Assembly: GCA_014239005.1 (NCBI GenBank)
Contig: JABAAA010000053.1
Location: 1-7,934 of the forward strand
DNA from: Alphaproteobacteria bacterium
GTDB lineage: Bacteria > Pseudomonadota > Alphaproteobacteria > JABAAW01
Direction: 5' to 3'
Length of the DNA stretch: 7,934 nt
Shown here: positions 1 to 7,086 of the stretch, piece after piece
Layout of the letters: each line of letters opens with the position of its first letter
How positions within the stretch are numbered: the stretch's first letter is position 1
Made by a program: the position numbers and the translations under genes
The notes under the pieces: model-generated
What the model saw: the letters and a program-made list of their open reading frames with translations, nothing else
Told to the model about the DNA's origin: nothing
Databases searched by the model: none

Positions 1-894
1 GAAGTTGCGGCGAGCGGTTTCAACTACAAGGACGGCATGGCGATTCGCGGATTGGGAAACTTGGTGCGCGAGTATCCGCATGTGCCGGGGATCGATACGG
101 CAGGAACGGTGTTGGAGAGTTCGAGCGATGCCTTCAAGGCGGGCGATCAGGTGATCGCAACGGGTTTTCGACTTGGCGAGTGGCACTGGGGTGGGTTTGC
201 CGAGCGAGTCCGCTTGCCTGACGCGTCGTTTGCGGTTTCTTTGCCGAGCGGCTTTACAGCAAACGCGGCGATGGCTTGTGGCACGGCGGCGTTCACCGCC
301 ATGTTGGCGATGGCGCGATTGCAAGAAGTCGGCATCACGAAGGAGAAAGGCAAGATTTTGGTGACAGGGGCTTCGGGCGGCGTAGGATCGTTTGCCGTGA
401 TGTTTTTTGCGCGCGAGGGCTACGAGGTTGTCGCCTCGACGGGGGGCGATCACGAGGCTTACTTGAAAAAGTTGGGAGCGAGTGAGGTGATTTCGCGCGA
501 CGAGTTCAAAGAGCCCCTGGATCCTCGCAAGCCCTTGGAGAAGACGCGATGGGCAGGGGTTGTCGATTCGGTGGGCGGCGCGCCCTTGTCGCGAGTGTTG
601 GCACAGACGCAGGCGCACGGGGGGGTCGCTTCGATTGGGTTGACGGCGGGGTTCAATCTTTCGGGGACGGTGTTGCCGTTTTTGTTGCGGGGGATTTCCT
701 TGTTGGGGGTGGATAGTGCGATGTATCCCGCCAAGCATCGAGCTGGGCTATGGGAGAGGATTGCGAAGTTGTTTCGGGAGGAGGATTTTGCCGAGGTTGC
801 CCATGTTCATGGACTCGCAGAATTGCCGCAGTTGGCGGATGATATTTTGGCAGGGAAGATTCGCGGTCGCGCTGTGATCGATCCGAAGCGGTAA
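1..894 (+). CDS. acuI: acrylyl-CoA reductase / YhdH-type quinone oxidoreductase, 5' end missing
   Basis: Zinc-independent medium-chain dehydrogenase/reductase of the AcuI/YhdH branch. Characterised members reduce acrylyl-CoA to propionyl-CoA with NADPH in the cytoplasm. The reading frame is open from the first base, and the residues before the first ATG (position 37) already match the family (FNYKDGMAI, the counterpart of the SLNYKD motif), so the gene starts outside the window. About 297 codons are visible against roughly 325 in E. coli YhdH, so about 30 N-terminal residues are lost. Seen in order (numbering from base 1): the GroES-like fold with PGIDTAGTV near residue 30; the WGGFAE segment near residue 67; a Rossmann dinucleotide motif VTGASGGVGS at residues 121-130; and a C-terminal domain ending in GRAVIDPKR, typical of the family's GR(V/T)VVD ending. 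No zinc-binding cysteine cluster is visible. The stop lies 15 nt before the kinase gene. Its codons are unusually rich in G (TTG, GTG, GGG). Family placement is firm; the exact substrate is inferred. Confidence 0.93.
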   Translation, partial: EVAASGFNYKDGMAIRGLGNLVREYPHVPGIDTAGTVLESSSDAFKAGDQVIATGFRLGEWHWGGFAERVRLPDASFAVSLPSGFTANAAMACGTAAFTAMLAMARLQEVGITKEKGKILVTGASGGVGSFAVMFFAREGYEVVASTGGDHEAYLKKLGASEVISRDEFKEPLDPRKPLEKTRWAGVVDSVGGAPLSRVLAQTQAHGGVASIGLTAGFNLSGTVLPFLLRGISLLGVDSAMYPAKHRAGLWERIAKLFREEDFAEVAHVHGLAELPQLADDILAGKIRGRAVIDPKR

Positions 895-895
895 G

Positions 896-901
896 AAGGA
901 G
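896..901 (+). promoter_or_regulatory. Shine-Dalgarno of the kinase gene
   Basis: AAGGAG begins one base after the acuI stop codon, 8 nt before the ATG at 910, and continues as a purine run (AGAGG) to 906. This near-ideal site fixes the kinase start. Its position against the upstream stop supports co-transcription and possibly translational coupling with acuI. Confidence 0.85.
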
Positions 902-909
902 AGAGGACG

Positions 910-1758
910 ATGTCGCGTTCTTTTTCGGCGATCGTGTTGATTGGCATGTCGGGCGTGGGCAAGACGACGAACGCAGAAAAGTACGGAGAGAAGACGACAA
1001 GGGACGAGGCGAGGCAAAAAATCCACAAAAGCGGACATTTCCTTTGTATTTCCGCAGATAACGAGATTTTCTTTCGTCTTAAAGACAAAGGAGAATTGTC
1101 AGACGCAGATCATTCAAAAGACCCCATCGACCTTTTGGCAGGCTATGTCGGTAAGTTCGGCGCAGAAAAAAACGGCGGATTTGCACGCGACAAATTCTTG
1201 GAAAGGCAGAAACTTTACAGCCAAGCAGAGCTGGACGACTTGGAAGCCCTGCCCGTTCTGCTGGAGAGTGCCTATCGGAAACAGCCCCCACTGCCTCCAC
1301 TGCCTCAACCCATTCTCTACGACACGACGGGAAGTTTCTGCGAAGTCCTTAAGAGCAAACAAAATCCCCTCTATCAAAAAATCGTAAGCCAAGCGGTCAT
1401 CGTCTACCTTGAGTGTAGCGATGAGGAAGAAAAGATTTTGCTGAAGAGGCAGTTGGAGCAACCCAAGCCGATGGTCTATGATAGGGGCTGCTTCGACAGG
1501 TGGTTGGAAGAGTACAAGGAGCAACAATCGCAGATGGAAGAAGAGATCGATCCGAACAGCTTTTTGCGTTTCGTCTTTCCTAAAGCCATCGAATATCGCC
1601 GTGCGCGTTATGAAGGACTTGCCAATGTCACGCTGACGACCGCCGAGCTGGAACGCCTCATCCCTCCTGTTGCCTCCTCCGCCGAAAAATTCCCAGAGCG
1701 ATTCCTCGCGCTCGTCGAAAGCAAATTGCAACGCGTCCCTTCAACGCAACAACCCTAA
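910..1758 (+). CDS. P-loop kinase, divergent shikimate-kinase-like protein (282 aa)
   Basis: Predicted cytoplasmic P-loop NTP-dependent kinase of unknown substrate. A Walker A motif GMSGVGKT stands at residues 12-19 after a hydrophobic strand (AIVLI). The order of later motifs recalls shikimate kinase: an acidic strand end ISADNEI (47-53, like the SDxxIE region); GFARDKFLERQ (90-100, like the conserved Arg-containing F-R-xx-E segment); ILYDTTGS (135-142) where shikimate kinase has its GGG loop; the strand AVIVYLECS (162-170); and an Arg-rich helix EYRRARYEGLA (228-238) before a last strand NVTLTT. It is about 100 residues longer than a typical shikimate kinase (about 170-190 aa). The extra length falls between the motifs and in a Gln/Glu-rich helical stretch (residues 199-213). 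A Pro-rich hinge PPLPPLPQP lies at 126-134. There is no signal peptide or membrane segment. The start is set by a strong Shine-Dalgarno 15 nt after acuI. The first half is more AT-rich than its neighbours. P-loop assignment is strong; the kinase family is inferred from motif order; substrate unknown. Confidence 0.85.
   Translation: MSRSFSAIVLIGMSGVGKTTNAEKYGEKTTRDEARQKIHKSGHFLCISADNEIFFRLKDKGELSDADHSKDPIDLLAGYVGKFGAEKNGGFARDKFLERQKLYSQAELDDLEALPVLLESAYRKQPPLPPLPQPILYDTTGSFCEVLKSKQNPLYQKIVSQAVIVYLECSDEEEKILLKRQLEQPKPMVYDRGCFDRWLEEYKEQQSQMEEEIDPNSFLRFVFPKAIEYRRARYEGLANVTLTTAELERLIPPVASSAEKFPERFLALVESKLQRVPSTQQP
1288..1305 (+). repeat. 9-bp tandem duplication encoding PLPPLP
   Basis: Two exact copies of CCACTGCCT lie in frame inside the kinase gene and encode the core of the Pro-rich stretch PPLPPLPQP (residues 126-134). 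This stretch sits just before the strand leading to DTTGS, so it is probably an exposed inter-domain hinge. Confidence 0.8.
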
Positions 1759-1904
1759 GCCCCTATAGAAACCCTAATAGCAGCAACCTTGTGCCATGAT
1801 CTCACGCCATCTCCCCCCGTTCCCCCTGACAGAATTGCCAAGGCTTTTCGTCGCGCCCGATTGTCGCAAAGAACAACAAACTCTTTCAAGCAACCCCCGC
1901 CATT

Positions 1905-1977
1905 AGTTACCTCTCTATAGTTACCTCTCTATCAGTTACCTCTCTATCAGTTACCTCTCTATCAGTTACCTCTCTAT
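1905..1977 (+). repeat. five tandem copies of a 14/15-bp pyrimidine-rich repeat
   Basis: The core AGTTACCTCTCTAT occurs five times without a mismatch, at 1905-1918, 1919-1932, 1934-1947, 1949-1962 and 1964-1977. The last three copies are each preceded by an extra C, so the spacing is 14 bp once and then 15 bp. The array ends 24 nt before the gdhB ATG. In the gdhB frame the 15-bp units read as QLPLY, but a TAG at 1918-1920 (created by the 14-bp spacing) closes that frame and no ATG, GTG or TTG lies between it and 2002, so the array is probably untranslated leader or promoter DNA. Each copy contains ACCTCTCT, which resembles the anti-Shine-Dalgarno sequence. There are no spacers, so it is not CRISPR. 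Confidence 0.95.
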
Positions 1978-1999
1978 GACCTCCTCGACCTCACCCTGA
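1976..1999 (+). other. possible 7-codon leader mini-ORF before gdhB
   Basis: An ATG formed at the end of the last repeat unit opens a frame encoding MTSSTSP and stops at TGA 1997-1999, two bases before the gdhB ATG. No Shine-Dalgarno precedes it. It could allow termination-reinitiation onto gdhB, which itself lacks a Shine-Dalgarno, or it may be chance. The same stretch holds ACCTCCT (1979-1985), identical to the core anti-Shine-Dalgarno sequence of 16S rRNA. Confidence 0.2.
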
Positions 2000-2001
2000 C
2001 G

Positions 2002-5000
2002 ATGCCCGCACCCGACCAGCTCAGCACTGCACACCGCGCCTTCCTCAAAACCTGCCGCGCCGATCCCAAAGCCAAGTCCGACAACAAAGGCTTCGCCCGC
2101 TTCCAAGAACGCCTGACCGCCGAGCTCCTCTCCTCCGATCTCTCCCGCATCGATCCTCCAACCTTCGTGCGCGATAGCCTCGAACTCTTCCGCCTCGGCT
2201 CGACGCTCGCCAAAACACCGCGCCAACCCCTCGACAAAGCCCGCGCCGCCATCCGCTTTCTCAAAGCCAACAGCGACCAAAGCTACGAAGGCGCAAGAGG
2301 ATTCACCTTCCTCCTGCTTCACGAAAACATGCCTTTCCTCGCAAGCTCGCTCTCCAACCATTTCGCTCGCGAACGACTCTCCGTACAACGTTTCGTCACC
2401 GTCGTCGCCTCGCGCGACCTCTTCCAAGGCATCGTCTCCGAAGAACCCCCGCTCTCTCGCGAACAGAGCCACGACGACCTCGCTGCCGTCCTCGTCCAAT
2501 GCCACGGCGACGACAGCGACACACGACAACAAGAAATCCAAGCCAATGTCGAACGCGTGTGCGCACGAAACCGCGCCGCCGTCGACGATTGGCAACGCAT
2601 GCGCGAAGCGATCGACCTCCACGCGCAAGAATTGCAACAAAGATTCGCAAGCGACCTCGCGTCCGATTCGCGCGCCAATCCCACGTTGGAACGCCAAGAA
2701 GCGATCGACCTGCTCCAATGGGTGCTGGATGAAAACATGACCTTCTTAGGACTCGCGCGCGAAGACAAAGGACGCCCTTCCAAAGAAGGACTCGGCATCC
2801 TCGACCAAACCCGCGAATCAGGATTCTCGCCGTGCAAACTCTTCGTCTCTCAACAAGTCTTCGACGAATTCCGCGCCAGTCCCGAAAATGTCGTCATGCT
2901 GAAAGCCGACCGCCACGCGCTCGTCCACCGCGATGTGCCGATCGATGTGCTGTTGAGCAAAGAAATCTCCGGCGACGGAATCCTCGTGCTGGTCGGACTC
3001 CTGACCTCGAAAGGCGCCTACGCCTCGCTAGAATCCGTGCCTCTGTTGCGACGACAACTCCGCGCCGTCGGAGCCAGACTCGGCGTGGTCGCGCGATCAC
3101 AAAAAGCACGCCATGTCCGAAACTTGTTGCAACTCTATCCTCGATCGCTCCTGTGGCAAGCTCCCCTCGATACACTCTGCCATCACATCGAAGACATGCG
3201 CGAAGCCCAGCAGCGCGGCAGCGTCAAACTGCTGCTGTTGCGCACGCAAGGAAAACTCTCCGCCGTCGTTTGCATGGCAAAACAAAACTACGGCGTCGGC
3301 ATGGAACGCGTTTTTGCGCGTATCCTCACGCGAAAATTGCAAGCACCCGTCGAAACCGAAGGAGCGATGATCGGCGAGGACGCGTTGGCGCGCGTCCACT
3401 TCCGCATCGCGCGCGAATCCCTGCCCGCCCAACAGGGGGCGGCAAGCCTTCGTGCGATCGAAGACGCGCTGGGAAAAGCAGCACGCTCGGCAGAAGAACG
3501 CGTCTCCACAGCGTTGGAGGCAACCTTTCCCCTCGAACAATGTCTCGCCTTGCTCACACGCTACGCCAAAGCATTTCCCGCAGCATACTGGGAAGAAGAG
3601 GCAGATGAAGAAGGGCAAGAACAAAAAACAGACGACAAGACGATCGTCGAAGCGCAACTCGCGCAAGACCTGAAACTCTGCGAAAAATGCCTCGAGCGCG
3701 AAGACGGAATCGCTCTCTTGTTTCGCCAACAGAGCGTCGAACAGAGTAGTGCGACGCACGCGCTCTCGTTCTGCGTGCGCGGCGGGCTTACGCTCTCCGA
3801 TCTCGTGCCTATTCTGGAATCGCTCGGCTTCAAAACGCTCACCGAAACGCCATACCACCTCTCGCTCGCAAGTCAAAAAAGTAGCGAAACTAGTAGCGAA
3901 ACTGGCAGCGCCTCCGATCAGGTGACGCTCTACCGCGTCCAACTGGAAGCGCGCGCAACCCCTGCGCACGCAGAAGATTTGGCACGACGTTTCGTCGCCT
4001 GCTTCCAGCGCATTCACAAGGGCTTGCTACCCGCCGATTCGTTCAATCGTCTCATCCTGCTCAGCCGTCTCGACTGGCGCGAGGTCGCGCTGCTGCGCGC
4101 GCTCACGCGCTACTTGCGCCAAGCCGCTGTCCCCTTCTCGCAACAGCTGATCGCAGAGGCACTGGCGCGTGCACCCAAGACTGCCGAAAGCCTCGTCGAT
4201 CTTTTCAAGGCGCGCCTCGACCCAGATGAGAAGCCCCACGAGAAACCCCGCGAGAAGTCCCGCGAGAATGTTATTGCCCGTCACAACGCCGATATCGAAG
4301 ACCAACTCGCCGCCGTCGCCTCGCGCGAAGACGATCGCATCGTGCGCCTGCTGCGCCAGACGATCGAGGCGGTCGCGCGCAGCAACTATTTCCACGAAAA
4401 AGACGCTGCGGACAAAGACACGGGCGACGACGTTGCGGCAAGCGACACGCTCCTTTCGTTCAAGCTCTTTTCGGACAAATTGGATTTTCTTCCGAGCCCG
4501 CGTCCCTGGCGCGAGATCTTCGTCGTCGCCTCCGACTTCGAGGCAGTGCATCTGCGCTTCGGTCCTGTGGCGCGCGGCGGCTTGCGCTGGTCGGACAGAA
4601 TTCACGACTTTCGCACCGAAATTCTCGGGTTGGTCAAAGCGCAGCGTGTGAAAAATGCCGTGATCGTTCCCGTCGGCGCGAAAGGAGGGTTTGTTCTCAA
4701 AACGCCCAAAGCCGATCCCAAGGCTCGCCAGCAGCAAGGCATCGATTGCTACAAACGTTTCATCGCCGCCATGCTGGACATTAGCGACAACTTGCACGAC
4801 GGCAAGGCGGTGCCTCCCGCGCGCACGTTGCGCTGGGACGGCGATGACACCTACCTCGTCGTCGCCGCCGACAAGGGCACGGCGACCTTCTCCGACACCG
4901 CCAACGACATCGCTATCGAGAAGGGCTACTGGCTGCAAGACGCCTTCGCGTCAGGAGGCTCGCTGGGCTACGACCACAAGCAGATGGGCATCACCTCGCG

Positions 5001-7038
5001 CGGCGCATGGGAATGCGTGGACGCGCATTTCCGCGAAGCGGGCATCGACAAGAACAAGCCCTTCGCGGTCGTCGCCGTCGGCGACATGGGCGGCGATGTC
5101 TTCGGCAACGGCATGCTCTACTCGCGACAAACCGCCATCGTCGCCGCCTTCAACCATCGGCACATCTTCCTCGACCCCGACCCCGACGCAGGCGCAACCT
5201 ACCCCGAACGCCGCCGCCTGTTCGACGATCCGCCGAACGCGGGTTGGGACAACTACAACACCGCGCTTATTTCAAAGGGTGGAGGAATCTTTCTGCGTAG
5301 CGCCAAGACGATCCCGCTCTCCAAAGAAGTGCGCGCACGTTTCGACATCGATGCTGCCAGTCTTCCTCCCGACGCTTTGATCAAAAAAATTCTACAAGCG
5401 CGCGTCGATTTGTTGTGGTTCGGCGGCATCGGCACCTTCGTCAAAGCCGTGCGCGAGAACAACGCCGATATCGGAGACCACGCCAACGACTCGACCCGCG
5501 TCTCAGGAACAGAGCTGCGTTGCAAGGTGATAGGCGAAGGCGCCAACTTGGGCATGACGCAGGCGGGACGCGTCGAGTTCGCGCTCAACGGAGGACGATG
5601 CAACATGGACGCCATCGACAACTCGGCGGGCGTCGATTGCTCCGATCACGAGGTCAACATCAAGATCCTGCTCGCGATCGCAGAAAGAGCCGGCAAGATC
5701 GACGAACAACAGCGACAGAAAATTCTCGTCAGCATGACCAACGACATCGCGCGCGATGTGCTCGCCAACAACTATCGCCAGAGCCAAGCACTGTCGTTGA
5801 TGGAATCGCTGGGGTTGCGCAACATCGAACGACAGCGGCTGCTCATTCGCGACCTCGTGCGCGAGGCAGGTTTGGAGCGCAAGCTCGAAGAGCTGCCGAA
5901 CGAGGAAGAGATCGATCGCAGGCGCGACGAGAAAAAAGCGCTCACCCGCCCCGAACTTTCGGTGCTGCTCTGCTACACGAAGAACGCGCTCTACGAACGC
6001 GTGCTGGAATCCGACCTGCCCGACGACGCTCGTCTCTTTCCTCTGCTACGAGATTACTTTCCTCAGAAGCTGCGCGACGATTTCCTCGACGACATCCGCA
6101 AGCATCCCCTCAAGCGCGAGATCATCGCGACGCGTCTGACAAGCCTCACCGTCGATCATTTGGGCGCAAGCTTTCTCGCCGAAGTGCGACGCGAGACGGG
6201 GGCAAGCGTCGTCGACATCGCGCGCGCTGCCTTCGTCGTCATGCAGCTCTTTGCGCTGCACGACCTGTGGAGACGCATCGATGCGCTCGACGACAAGATC
6301 GCCGCCGCAAGGGCGACGCGCATGCGCTACGAGACGCAACGCATGCTCTTTCGCCTGAGCGCGTGGTTTTTGCATCGCTCGGTCGATCTCTCGTCGCTCG
6401 ACGCTGTCCAACGGCGATTCGAACCGAAACTCAAAGATTTGGAGCGTCTGCCGCAGCACCTGCCTTCCTATTTTCAAGAAGAGTTCCAAACGCGCGCCAC
6501 CATCTTCGCGCCTCACGAGGGCGACGAGGCGAGCGAGAAAGCACGGGCAGAAGAGCTGGCGCGCGACCTCGCCCTGCTCAAGCTGCGCTCCACCTTTTGC
6601 GACATCGCCCTATTGGCAGAGAAGAGCAAGGTCGCGGCGGAGACGGCAGGGCGATGCTATTACGCCGTGAGCGAGAAGTTCGGCTTCGACCGCCTGCGCA
6701 CAACCCTCGATCGCTTGCAAGGCAGCGCAGACCCCTGGCAGCAACGCGCGCTTGCCAACGCCATCGACGATCTGTGGGAGATGCAAGGATTCTTCGCCGA
6801 ACAGGCGCTAAAACACCAACCCAACACAAAAAAACTGCCCGACAAAAGCACGCCGGAAAAACTGGTGGAAGCATGGTTCGACGACAACGCCAAAGCCTTC
6901 GTGCGACTCATGCCGTTGTTGCAAGAATCGCGCGCGAGCGTGCGTTTGCCGATGGTCATGGTGTTGATGCGCACCTTCCACCAAACCGCCGCCGCCTTGA
7001 CGGAGGGCAAAAGTGATAAAAAGAGTGATCAACATTGA
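2002..7038 (+). CDS. gdhB: NAD-specific glutamate dehydrogenase, large (180-kDa class)
   Basis: Cytoplasmic oxidative deamination of L-glutamate to 2-oxoglutarate and ammonium with NAD+, normally the catabolic direction in this class. At 1678 residues it is close to but slightly longer than known members (about 1600-1650). Seen in order: an N-terminal ACT-like regulatory part with LLLHENMPFL (104-113) and LDENMTFLG (242-250); a third ACT-like part with LTLSDLVPILESLGF near 590-610; PAAYWEEE near 526; the catalytic domain with VARGGLRWSDR (856-866), KAQRVKNAVIVPVGAKGGF (879-897, K894 aligning with the active-site lysine of the GDH signature), the NAD-binding motif GDMGGDVFGNGML (1027-1039) and IGEGANLG (1177-1184), then DNSAGVDCSDHEVNIK (1206-1221); and a helical C-terminal part starting at LTRPELSVLL (1314-1323). 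Low-complexity inserts, two of them tandem repeats, occupy variable loops (about 531-547, 624-638, 743-754). The ATG at 2002 is the only standard start after an in-frame stop at 1918, but no Shine-Dalgarno precedes it. Codons in the 5' half are strikingly C-rich. Confidence 0.97.
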   Translation: MPAPDQLSTAHRAFLKTCRADPKAKSDNKGFARFQERLTAELLSSDLSRIDPPTFVRDSLELFRLGSTLAKTPRQPLDKARAAIRFLKANSDQSYEGARGFTFLLLHENMPFLASSLSNHFARERLSVQRFVTVVASRDLFQGIVSEEPPLSREQSHDDLAAVLVQCHGDDSDTRQQEIQANVERVCARNRAAVDDWQRMREAIDLHAQELQQRFASDLASDSRANPTLERQEAIDLLQWVLDENMTFLGLAREDKGRPSKEGLGILDQTRESGFSPCKLFVSQQVFDEFRASPENVVMLKADRHALVHRDVPIDVLLSKEISGDGILVLVGLLTSKGAYASLESVPLLRRQLRAVGARLGVVARSQKARHVRNLLQLYPRSLLWQAPLDTLCHHIEDMREAQQRGSVKLLLLRTQGKLSAVVCMAKQNYGVGMERVFARILTRKLQAPVETEGAMIGEDALARVHFRIARESLPAQQGAASLRAIEDALGKAARSAEERVSTALEATFPLEQCLALLTRYAKAFPAAYWEEEADEEGQEQKTDDKTIVEAQLAQDLKLCEKCLEREDGIALLFRQQSVEQSSATHALSFCVRGGLTLSDLVPILESLGFKTLTETPYHLSLASQKSSETSSETGSASDQVTLYRVQLEARATPAHAEDLARRFVACFQRIHKGLLPADSFNRLILLSRLDWREVALLRALTRYLRQAAVPFSQQLIAEALARAPKTAESLVDLFKARLDPDEKPHEKPREKSRENVIARHNADIEDQLAAVASREDDRIVRLLRQTIEAVARSNYFHEKDAADKDTGDDVAASDTLLSFKLFSDKLDFLPSPRPWREIFVVASDFEAVHLRFGPVARGGLRWSDRIHDFRTEILGLVKAQRVKNAVIVPVGAKGGFVLKTPKADPKARQQQGIDCYKRFIAAMLDISDNLHDGKAVPPARTLRWDGDDTYLVVAADKGTATFSDTANDIAIEKGYWLQDAFASGGSLGYDHKQMGITSRGAWECVDAHFREAGIDKNKPFAVVAVGDMGGDVFGNGMLYSRQTAIVAAFNHRHIFLDPDPDAGATYPERRRLFDDPPNAGWDNYNTALISKGGGIFLRSAKTIPLSKEVRARFDIDAASLPPDALIKKILQARVDLLWFGGIGTFVKAVRENNADIGDHANDSTRVSGTELRCKVIGEGANLGMTQAGRVEFALNGGRCNMDAIDNSAGVDCSDHEVNIKILLAIAERAGKIDEQQRQKILVSMTNDIARDVLANNYRQSQALSLMESLGLRNIERQRLLIRDLVREAGLERKLEELPNEEEIDRRRDEKKALTRPELSVLLCYTKNALYERVLESDLPDDARLFPLLRDYFPQKLRDDFLDDIRKHPLKREIIATRLTSLTVDHLGASFLAEVRRETGASVVDIARAAFVVMQLFALHDLWRRIDALDDKIAAARATRMRYETQRMLFRLSAWFLHRSVDLSSLDAVQRRFEPKLKDLERLPQHLPSYFQEEFQTRATIFAPHEGDEASEKARAEELARDLALLKLRSTFCDIALLAEKSKVAAETAGRCYYAVSEKFGFDRLRTTLDRLQGSADPWQQRALANAIDDLWEMQGFFAEQALKHQPNTKKLPDKSTPEKLVEAWFDDNAKAFVRLMPLLQESRASVRLPMVMVLMRTFHQTAAALTEGKSDKKSDQH
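3880..3903 (+). repeat. 12-bp tandem duplication in gdhB encoding SSETSSET
   Basis: Two exact copies of AGTAGCGAAACT encode SSET twice (residues 627-634), followed by a decayed third unit (GGCAGCG). The repeat falls just after PYHLSL, in a loop of the third ACT-like regulatory part, and gives a Ser/Thr/Glu-rich insertion. Confidence 0.9.
4228..4263 (+). repeat. three 12-bp tandem units in gdhB encoding an EK(P/S)(H/R) linker
   Basis: Three in-frame copies of GAGAARYCCCRC encode EKPH, EKPR and EKSR (residues 743-754), and a partial fourth unit (GAGAAT) follows. The array directly follows LFKARLDPD and precedes the helix leading to the catalytic domain, so it forms a charged linker between the regulatory and catalytic parts. 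Confidence 0.9.
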
Positions 7039-7073
7039 CACCGCAGCGGCGCGCACCGAGCAGGAAGAAAAAA

Positions 7074-7078
7074 TAAGG
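7074..7078 (+). promoter_or_regulatory. Shine-Dalgarno of yaaA
   Basis: TAAGG stands 8 nt before the ATG at 7087, inside the 48-nt gap after gdhB. It is of moderate strength. A second purine tract (AGGAAG, 7062-7067) is too far upstream to direct this start. The short gap is compatible with read-through from gdhB. Confidence 0.55.
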
Positions 7079-7086
7079 CGCAGGCG

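Larger units (their letters stand above)
1759..2001. other. intergenic region upstream of gdhB
   Basis: The gap of 243 nt is C-rich on the + strand and lacks a convincing gene. It contains ATG-to-TAG at 1796-1906 (36 codons) with no ribosome binding site and no recognisable product. No stem-loop with a T tract follows the kinase stop, so no intrinsic terminator is supported. No -35/-10 pair with correct spacing was found: CTGACA at 1826-1831 and TATAGT at 1916-1921 are each close to consensus but have no properly spaced partner. The last 73 nt before the ATG-proximal segment are the tandem repeat array at 1905-1977. A promoter for gdhB probably lies in this region, but it cannot be placed. 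Confidence 0.6.

Noticed and set aside
1837..1848. Rho-independent terminator after the kinase gene (GCCAAGGC followed by four T)
   Set aside because: The stem is only 3 bp with a 2-nt loop, too weak to act as a terminator. No longer stem is present in the gap.
1796..1906. 36-codon ATG-to-TAG frame on the + strand in the gap before gdhB
   Set aside because: It has no Shine-Dalgarno and no recognisable motif, its composition is Pro/Arg-rich as expected of C-rich noncoding DNA, and it ends inside the repeat array.
1826..1921. Sigma-70 promoter for gdhB (CTGACA at 1826, TATAGT at 1916)
   Set aside because: The hexamers resemble consensus singly, but neither has a partner at 16-18 bp, so no promoter can be supported.
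1905..1977. CRISPR array or ribosomal/tRNA-related repeat
   Set aside because: The units are contiguous with no spacers, only 14-15 bp long, and have no dyad symmetry or cas neighbours.
1759..2001. dif or replication-terminus site, suggested by the skew change
   Set aside because: No 28-bp dif-like sequence with two inverted XerC/XerD half-sites was found by eye.
1966..2718. 250-codon frame on the - strand opposite the start of gdhB
   Set aside because: It is a shadow frame: gdhB is unmistakable on the + strand, and the antisense product is low-complexity Glu/Ala/Gly-rich with no family resemblance.
5415..7016. 533-codon + strand frame inside gdhB
   Set aside because: It is an Arg-rich, low-complexity out-of-frame reading of the GC-rich gdhB 3' half. 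The true frame carries the conserved GDH motifs.
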